A stretch of 20,923 nt of DNA, from the NCBI GenBank assembly GCA_937958695.1, contig CALGNK010000046.1, forward strand, positions 1 through 20,923, read 5' to 3'. The translations under genes were made by a program, and so were the position numbers. Shown piece after piece: positions 15,765 to 20,923 of this stretch (positions within the stretch are counted from its first letter, which is position 1; the number at the start of each line of letters is the position of its first letter). Source of the DNA: an uncultured bacterium (GTDB lineage: Bacteria > DUMJ01). Below the pieces are notes generated by a model that worked only from the letters and a program-made list of their open reading frames with translations, made no database searches and was not told the DNA's origin.

Positions 15765-17756
15765 ATGAGATTAGTGAAGTTGTTAGTTTTATGTGTAATT
15801 GGTGTTAGCTTAGTTTTAGGTTCGAATTCTTTTGCTCTTACTAAAGAGATTAGCTATCCAAAACAATACAATACTCCAGCTGATTATCAGAAAATTACTG
15901 GCAAGAGAATAACTAGATTTAATGAAGCTCCTATGCTAGCTGAATTGGTAAAACAGGGTAAACTACCTCCGGTTACTAAGAGACTACCTAGCGAACCTTT
16001 AGTTATAGAACCTACAGAGGAGATAGGGCAGTACGGAGGAACAGTAAGAATCATCCATACAAATCCGCAGAACTTTGAGGATGGGGTAAATATAGTTGGT
16101 AAAGAATCTATATTGACCTTTGACCCTAAAGATGGAGCAACCATCTTACCTAATCTGGCTAAATCTTGGATATTCTCTAAGGATGGTAAAACACTTATAT
16201 TAGAATTGAGAAAGGGTATAAAGTGGTCAGATGGTCAACCTTTTACTGCAGATGATATAGAGTTCTGGTGGAAGGATGTAATATTAAATGATGAGCTTAC
16301 ACCTGTAAAACCTAAGGTATGGGCACCTAGTGGAAAGTTGATGAAGTTAGAAAAGTTAGGACAGTATACTGTGAGGCTTCAGTTTGCAATTTCTTACCCT
16401 GCAGCACTAATACAGATGGCTGCTTGGGCTACTGAAAATAATTTTTATCTACCAAAGCATTATTTGAAACAATTCCATATCAAATATAATCCGCAGGCTA
16501 ATGAGCTGGCTAAGAAAGAAGGATTTGCTTCTTGGATACAGCTGTTTCAATCGAAATCTGCTTTAGGCTATTTTGATGGTATACAGAATCCTGATGCTCC
16601 AGTAATAAGAGCCTATAAGATAGTAAGTAGAACACCTGAAGTGACAATCTTAGAGAGAAACCCATACTATTGGAAGATAGACACAGCAGGCAATCAACTT
16701 CCTTATATTGATAGGATTAGATTGACCTTAGTTACAAATGTTGAAGTATATACAGCAAAAGTGGTAGGTGGAGAAGTAGATCTAGCCCAGTGGAATACTA
16801 CTCTAGATAACTATACTCTTTACAAGGAGAATGAGAAAAAAGGAGATTATAGAGTGATTAACTATCAAACTGCTTGGCCCTCTATGGTAGAGATATTCTT
16901 AAACCTGAACCATAAAGACCCAGTAATGCGTAAGATATTTAGTGACCTTAGATTCAGGAAAGCCCTTTCTCTGGCGATAAATAGAGACGAGATAAATCAG
17001 ATGGTCTTTCATGGTATGGCTGAGCCACTGCAGACAGTGATACTCCCGAGAGGAGGTAGATTCTGGGATGAGAGATTGGCAAAGTTATATACAGAGTATG
17101 ATCCGAAGGAAGCCAACAGACTTTTAGATGAGATGGGGCTAGATAAAAGAGATAAGGATGGTTTTAGATTAAGACCAGATGGTAAACCTCTTCAGATAAC
17201 TATTGATTTTTGGCCAGGTGAAGGTGGACCAGCAAAGATCTCTATAGTTGAATTGGTTCAAAATTACTGGAGTAAGGTTGGAGTAAAAACTACTTCTAGA
17301 CAGCTTGAGAGGAGCTTGCTTCAGGTTAGGCGTCAGGCAGGAGACATCGATGCTACTATTTGGCATACAGGTCAGTGTTCAGATCCACTATGGATTTTGA
17401 ATCCATGGCATTTTGTTCCTAATTCCTGGGAGTTTTCTACTGGGCCTCAATGGGCTTTGTGGTATACATCTTGGGGAAAATCAGGAGAAGAACCTCCTGA
17501 AGAGGTAAAGAGGGCACTAAAACTTTGGGAGACTGTGCAGACATCGCTAGATGAAAGGAAACAGATAGAGGCTGGAAAAGAGATGTTAAGACTTTTTGTA
17601 GAGAATCTCTGGGGTATTGGTACAGTAGGACTCCAGCCTTGGCCAGTAATAGCCAAGAATAATCTAAGGAATGTCCCCGAAGGTGGACTGTTAGCTTGGG
17701 ATTGGGTCTACCTAGCTAGGTATAGGCCAGAACAGTTCTTCTTAAAGCAAAAGTAG
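15765..17756 (+). CDS. ABC transporter substrate-binding protein, family 5 (oligopeptide/DppA-like), copy 2
   Basis: Large extracytoplasmic binding protein, 663 aa from ATG 15765. Seen: signal peptide at about 1-24 (MRLVKLLVLCVIGVSLVLG, then NSFA), no lipobox; RFNEAPMLAELVKQGKLPPV at residues 51-70, exactly the same numbers as in copy 1; core LRKGIKWSDGQPFTADDIEFWW; FRKALSLAINRDEINQ; C-terminal KNNLRNVPEG. I reject the in-frame TTG at 15756 because it overlaps the ribosome binding site AAGGAGGTTGAG (15749-15760). Clearly a paralogue of copy 1, conserved mainly at the N-terminus and core blocks, diverged elsewhere, so its ligand may differ. It is followed by a strong hairpin and a Thr-type hydrolase, repeating the module order. 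No permease is nearby. Confidence 0.93.
   Translation: MRLVKLLVLCVIGVSLVLGSNSFALTKEISYPKQYNTPADYQKITGKRITRFNEAPMLAELVKQGKLPPVTKRLPSEPLVIEPTEEIGQYGGTVRIIHTNPQNFEDGVNIVGKESILTFDPKDGATILPNLAKSWIFSKDGKTLILELRKGIKWSDGQPFTADDIEFWWKDVILNDELTPVKPKVWAPSGKLMKLEKLGQYTVRLQFAISYPAALIQMAAWATENNFYLPKHYLKQFHIKYNPQANELAKKEGFASWIQLFQSKSALGYFDGIQNPDAPVIRAYKIVSRTPEVTILERNPYYWKIDTAGNQLPYIDRIRLTLVTNVEVYTAKVVGGEVDLAQWNTTLDNYTLYKENEKKGDYRVINYQTAWPSMVEIFLNLNHKDPVMRKIFSDLRFRKALSLAINRDEINQMVFHGMAEPLQTVILPRGGRFWDERLAKLYTEYDPKEANRLLDEMGLDKRDKDGFRLRPDGKPLQITIDFWPGEGGPAKISIVELVQNYWSKVGVKTTSRQLERSLLQVRRQAGDIDATIWHTGQCSDPLWILNPWHFVPNSWEFSTGPQWALWYTSWGKSGEEPPEEVKRALKLWETVQTSLDERKQIEAGKEMLRLFVENLWGIGTVGLQPWPVIAKNNLRNVPEGGLLAWDWVYLARYRPEQFFLKQK
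15913..15973 (+). repeat. 61-bp patch near-identical to the first binding-protein gene
   Basis: Partner of 12349-12409; the single mismatch is a silent T/C change in a Leu codon. It is a nucleotide-level match inside two otherwise diverged paralogues. Confidence 0.85.
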
Positions 17757-17771
17757 ATATAAATTAAATAT

Positions 17772-17823
17772 ATAAAGGGGGATAGGGGAATAGTATAGAT
17801 TTCTCTGTCCCCCTTTATTATCA
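17772..17823 (+). terminator. Rho-independent terminator/attenuator between binding protein and hydrolase
   Basis: A long stem pairs 17772-17789 with 17801-17818 (18 bp, three G-U pairs, core AAAGGGGGA with TCCCCCTTT) around an 11-nt loop, followed by TTATCA. It lies 15 bp after the binding-protein stop and 18 bp before the hydrolase start. It should cut hydrolase expression relative to the binding protein unless read-through is regulated. Confidence 0.78.
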
Positions 17824-17841
17824 CTGGAAGGAGGTTGAATT

Positions 17842-19272
17842 ATGAACGTCATTTTAATAGTTTCTGATACATTTAGAAGAGATTTCTTGAGTTGTTATGG
17901 GAATGACTGGATTCATACTGAAAATATAGATAGATTTGCAAAATCCGCTATTATCTTTGATAATGCTTATACAGCATCATTTCCAACGGTCCCGAATAGA
18001 CTAGATCTATTTACAGGAAAGTTTACTTTTACCTATAGAGATTGGGCACCACTACCTCAGAATGAAGTGGTACTAGCCGAAGTCTTAAATAAAGCAGGAT
18101 ATACAACTATGCTGATAGCAGATACTCCTCATATATTAAAGGATGGATATAACTTCCAAAGAGGATTCTATGGTTGGGAATGGATAAGAGGACAAGAGAA
18201 TGATAGGTATAATACAGATCCTATAGATATAAAGTTTCCTTGCGATCCTAAAAAACTAAGGAACCCTTATGATGCGGTAGCCCACTATCTAAGAAATACT
18301 TCTTGGAGGAGATATGAATCTGATTACTTTGTAGCTCAGACTATGGAAACAGCTATAAGATGGTTAGAGAGAAATTATAGAAGTGAGAGATTCTTTTTAT
18401 ATGTAGACACATTTGATCCTCATGAGCCTTGGGATCCTCCTAAATGGTATGTAGATATGTATGATCCTGGATATGAAGGAGAAGAGGTCATATATCCAAG
18501 GTATGGTCCAGCAGATTATCTATCTAAAGAAGAATTGAAGCATATGCGAGCCCTATATGCTGGGGAAGTAACACTGGTTGATAGGTGGGTTGGAAGACTA
18601 CTTTCTAAAATAGAAGACCTGGGTTTATTTGATAATACAGCAATAATATTTACTACTGACCATGGATTCTATCATGGTGAGCATAACCTTACGGGTAAAA
18701 GCATCATCCTAGAGGAGAAAAATTATCATGGGCTAGCTCCGCTTTATGAAGAGGTGGCTCATATACCACTAATAGTTAAGATGCCAAATGCTAAAGGTGG
18801 ATGGAGATGTAGTGCTTTTGTTCAGCCTCCAGATATTATGCCAACCATCTTAGAGATCTTAAATGTGGAAGATCCGGGAACTACTCATGGGAAGAGTTTC
18901 TTCCCTATTATTAGAGGCGAGACAAAGTCTATAAGAGATTTTGCTGTTACATCTCCTGCTATAATATATGGTCCTGTTGCAGGACAAAGGATTACGGTAA
19001 CTACAAATGAGTGGAGACTTATATATGCTGGAAATCCTGAAGCTGTTAAAGAACCCTCTTTTACAAGTATAGTTGATGGCATCCAGAGAGAACAATATCC
19101 GCTAGGAGAAGTCAAGTCTGAGCTTTATTACATAAAGGATGACCAAAGAGAAAGAGTAAATCTTATAGATGAAAGAAGAGATATTGCTGTAGAGATCCAT
19201 AGAAAACTTTTTGAATTTCTTAAGTCTATCGGTACTCAAGAGAAATATCTAAGATTCTGGGATAAAATATAA
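17842..19272 (+). CDS. Sulfatase-superfamily hydrolase, Thr-type
   Basis: Cytoplasmic sulfatase-superfamily hydrolase, 476 aa, no signal peptide. Seen: Asp9-Thr10 after strand 1; T49-V-P-N-R53 replacing C-x-P-x-R; A-D94-T-P-H97 replacing GKxH, so His kept and Lys lost; FDPHEPWDPP with His194; TDHGFYHGEH with Asp273-His274; Lys286; the group-specific WEWIRGQENDR (112-122). Its closest relative here is the hydrolase at 14225, with which it shares SFPT before the active site and DHGFYHGEH. It completes the second leader/binding protein/hairpin/hydrolase module. The ribosome binding site AAGGAGGTTGA (17828-17838) is the same sequence that precedes the binding-protein genes. The reaction is uncertain: formylglycine is excluded by known maturases, phosphoester chemistry with Thr is possible. 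Confidence 0.9.
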   Translation: MNVILIVSDTFRRDFLSCYGNDWIHTENIDRFAKSAIIFDNAYTASFPTVPNRLDLFTGKFTFTYRDWAPLPQNEVVLAEVLNKAGYTTMLIADTPHILKDGYNFQRGFYGWEWIRGQENDRYNTDPIDIKFPCDPKKLRNPYDAVAHYLRNTSWRRYESDYFVAQTMETAIRWLERNYRSERFFLYVDTFDPHEPWDPPKWYVDMYDPGYEGEEVIYPRYGPADYLSKEELKHMRALYAGEVTLVDRWVGRLLSKIEDLGLFDNTAIIFTTDHGFYHGEHNLTGKSIILEEKNYHGLAPLYEEVAHIPLIVKMPNAKGGWRCSAFVQPPDIMPTILEILNVEDPGTTHGKSFFPIIRGETKSIRDFAVTSPAIIYGPVAGQRITVTTNEWRLIYAGNPEAVKEPSFTSIVDGIQREQYPLGEVKSELYYIKDDQRERVNLIDERRDIAVEIHRKLFEFLKSIGTQEKYLRFWDKI

Positions 19273-19290
19273 TTTATGGGAGAGTTTTAA

Positions 19291-19374
19291 ATGACAGAAA
19301 AAAAGCCAAATGTATTAATATTTTTTACCGACCAGCAGAGGTGGGATACGGTAGGAGTATACGGAAGTCCTTAA
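19291..19374 (+). pseudogene. Sulfatase gene remnant (N-terminal 27 codons only)
   Basis: ATG 19291 opens MTEKKPNVLIFFTDQQRWDT, then VGVYGSP and TAA. This is the unmistakable first strand and Asp-Gln metal motif of a canonical Cys-type sulfatase, resembling the start of the 6005 gene (PNVLCFITDQQRADHLGC). It keeps a ribosome binding site (GGGAGAG at 19278-19284), yet nothing of the remaining 450 or so codons is left: the next gene begins 24 bp after the stop. It looks like the stump of a deleted sulfatase gene. A translated coupling peptide for the next gene is a less likely alternative. Confidence 0.8.
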
Positions 19375-19398
19375 TATATCTGAAAGGGGCTGATCTAA

Positions 19399-20772
19399 AT
19401 GAATATTATCTTTATAATGCTTGATAGTTTTAGACAGGATCATATTAGCTTGTATAATGAGGGAAAGCCTGTATTTGATGGTGTTCCTCCCTGTAAAACT
19501 CCAAATTTAGATAAATTCGCTAAAGATAGTATCGTGTTCTATAATGTATATCCAGAAGGATTACCGACCATCCCAGTTAGGACAGAATTGATGACTGGTC
19601 AACAGACATTACCTTATAGACCCTGGCAACCTCTAACTAAAGAAGATGTGACAATTGCAGAGATCCTTAAGGAAGAGGGGTATATCTGTGGTTTAATATC
19701 TGATACTTATCACTATAGAGCTCCGGGTATGAATTTCCATAGGGGGTTTCACTCTTATAGATGGATAAGGGGACAGGAATATGACCCATATACATCCTGG
19801 AAATCCAAACGAAATGCTGATGATTACATAAATGAGAATTATACTCCAGAGTGGAGAGCTAGAGTAGAGCAATATCTTAGTAATTCCGACGATATGGAAG
19901 ATGAGGATAATAGATTCCCTGCTCTAGTAGTTTCACAGGCTATAGAGTGGTTAAAGAAGAGCAGAGAGCATAAAAAAATCTTTCTATGGGTAGATTCTTT
20001 TGATCCCCACGAACCATGGGATCCTCCAAAGAGGTTTGATAAGTATACAGACCCAAACTATAAGGGACCTAGATTAATATTGCCAATGGGAGGGAGAGCA
20101 AGCGACTGGGCAACCCCAGAAGAGATAAGGTATATTCAGGGTTTATACGCTGGAGAGGCGGAATTTGTAGACTATTGTTTAGGTGCCCTATTTGAAACAT
20201 TAGAGAATTTGGGCTATTATGAAGATTCTCTTATAATCATAACCGCTGATCATGGACATCCTCTCTGTGACCATGGCAAGTTTTTGAAGGGTGCAGATAG
20301 AATGTATAATGAGTTACTTAAGGTACCATTTATCGTAAGATTTCCAAAAGGTGAGTTTGCTGGGATGAAAGTTTATTCCCTTATTCAATTTCAAGATGTC
20401 CTTCCTACTATACTGGATATAGTAGGACTAAAAAATAATACTTCTAGTATGCATGGAAGAAGTTTCCTACCAGTGATAAAAGGAGATAGGGATAATCATC
20501 GTGACGCAGTAATTATTGGTTATTATGAAGGGATAGATAGATGTGTAAGGGATTTACACTGGAGTTATATCCAGAGGCCTGAGGAAGAGCCAGATGAACT
20601 TTACAATTTAGATGAAGACCCCAAGGAAAAGAATAACCTTATAGATAGATATCCAGAAGAAGCACTTAGACTTTCTTCCATGTTTGGCTCCTACTTTAGA
20701 AATAGAAGAGCTAAGAGAGTTGTAAAGGGTATACAGGGTAAGTACGAAATAAGTTCTGGCAGTGTAGAATAA
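19399..20772 (+). CDS. Sulfatase-superfamily hydrolase, Thr-type
   Basis: Cytoplasmic sulfatase-superfamily hydrolase, 457 aa, no signal peptide. Seen: Asp9-Ser10 after strand 1; T57-I-P-V-R61 replacing C-x-P-x-R; S-D102-T-Y-H105 replacing GKxH; WIRGQEYDP (122-130); FDPHEPWDPP with His204; ADHGHPLCDHG with Asp284-His285; Lys294 and Lys297 as candidates for the usual Lys. It is most like the 3288 protein (both have EGLPT before the active site, SDTYH and RGQEYDPW/Y), so the Thr group here splits into two subgroups. An insertion at residues 21-33 separates strand 1 from the TPNLD motif. Ribosome binding site AAAGGGG at 19383-19389. It follows the sulfatase stump and precedes an acetyltransferase by 18 bp. 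Reaction unknown. Confidence 0.9.
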   Translation: MNIIFIMLDSFRQDHISLYNEGKPVFDGVPPCKTPNLDKFAKDSIVFYNVYPEGLPTIPVRTELMTGQQTLPYRPWQPLTKEDVTIAEILKEEGYICGLISDTYHYRAPGMNFHRGFHSYRWIRGQEYDPYTSWKSKRNADDYINENYTPEWRARVEQYLSNSDDMEDEDNRFPALVVSQAIEWLKKSREHKKIFLWVDSFDPHEPWDPPKRFDKYTDPNYKGPRLILPMGGRASDWATPEEIRYIQGLYAGEAEFVDYCLGALFETLENLGYYEDSLIIITADHGHPLCDHGKFLKGADRMYNELLKVPFIVRFPKGEFAGMKVYSLIQFQDVLPTILDIVGLKNNTSSMHGRSFLPVIKGDRDNHRDAVIIGYYEGIDRCVRDLHWSYIQRPEEEPDELYNLDEDPKEKNNLIDRYPEEALRLSSMFGSYFRNRRAKRVVKGIQGKYEISSGSVE

Positions 20773-20790
20773 CTAAAGGGTGGAGATATT

Positions 20791-20923
20791 ATGAATAATC
20801 CGTTTCTTGTGGGTGAGAGGATATATTTTAGACCATTAGATGTAAACGATTTAGAGAGACTTATAAAGTGGATAAATGACCCTGAAATTACCGTATTTCT
20901 AACTATGGGAAGATTCCCTGTTA
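20791..20923 (+). CDS. GNAT acetyltransferase, RimJ/RimL type (partial, cut by window end)
   Basis: The first 44 codons of a gene that runs off the window. Seen: GERIYFRPLDVNDLERLIKW followed by INDPEITVFLTMGRFPV, which matches the N-terminal strand-helix unit of GNAT proteins related to ribosomal-protein Ser/Ala acetyltransferases (GERIYLRPLE-like start, WxNDPEV motif). The acetyl-CoA binding region lies beyond the edge. Start ATG 20791 has GGTGGAG at 20779-20785 upstream and follows the hydrolase stop by 18 bp, so cotranscription is likely. GNAT enzymes next to sugar-processing genes often modify small amino sugars or antibiotics, but the substrate is open. Confidence 0.78.
   Translation, partial: MNNPFLVGERIYFRPLDVNDLERLIKWINDPEITVFLTMGRFPV

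Overview
The window is AT-rich bacterial DNA. Arginine is written mostly AGA/AGG, isoleucine often ATA, Shine-Dalgarno sites are strong (GGAGG), and every gene I can support is on the plus strand. This style suits an AT-rich, possibly thermophilic, anaerobic bacterium, but no phylogenetic marker is present, so the organism stays unassigned. No rRNA, tRNA, CRISPR array, integrase or transposase was seen. The dominant theme is uptake plus ester hydrolysis: six intact sulfatase-superfamily hydrolases, one sulfatase fragment, three extracytoplasmic solute-binding proteins and two ABC permeases.

Region 1 (190-7567) reads as one operon: a family-1 (MalE/UgpB-like) binding protein, MalF-like and MalG-like permeases, then three cytoplasmic sulfatase-like enzymes with gaps of 2-16 bp or small overlaps. 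No ABC ATPase is present, so a shared one encoded elsewhere is presumably used. The binding-protein gene seems to carry a one-base deletion in an A6 run at its start.

Region 2 (7634-12037) is a mixed block: two half-size CHR-family (chromate transporter type) proteins, a dipeptide epimerase-like enolase-superfamily enzyme, a clostripain-type peptidase whose 5' end looks damaged behind a near-consensus promoter, a clear terminator, and an IclR-type regulator with its own promoter.

Region 3 (12063-19272) is a tandem pair of the same module: a purine-rich leader of about 134 bp, a family-5 (oligopeptide/DppA-like) binding protein, an intergenic hairpin, and a sulfatase-like hydrolase. The two leaders are about 96% identical while the genes behind them have diverged, except for a 61-bp patch that is 60/61 identical. 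No permease for these binding proteins is in the window.

Region 4 (19291-20923) holds a 27-codon sulfatase fragment with its own ribosome binding site, one more sulfatase-like gene, and the start of a RimJ/RimL-type acetyltransferase cut by the window edge.

Most interesting: four of the six sulfatase-like proteins have Thr where sulfatases have the Cys that becomes formylglycine, and the same four lack the Lys of the GKxH motif. They form a distinct group that probably does not work as a normal formylglycine sulfatase. Together with the duplicated binding-protein modules this suggests an uptake and processing system for an acidic (sulfated or phosphorylated) substrate that is still diversifying. 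The substrate cannot be read from the sequence.
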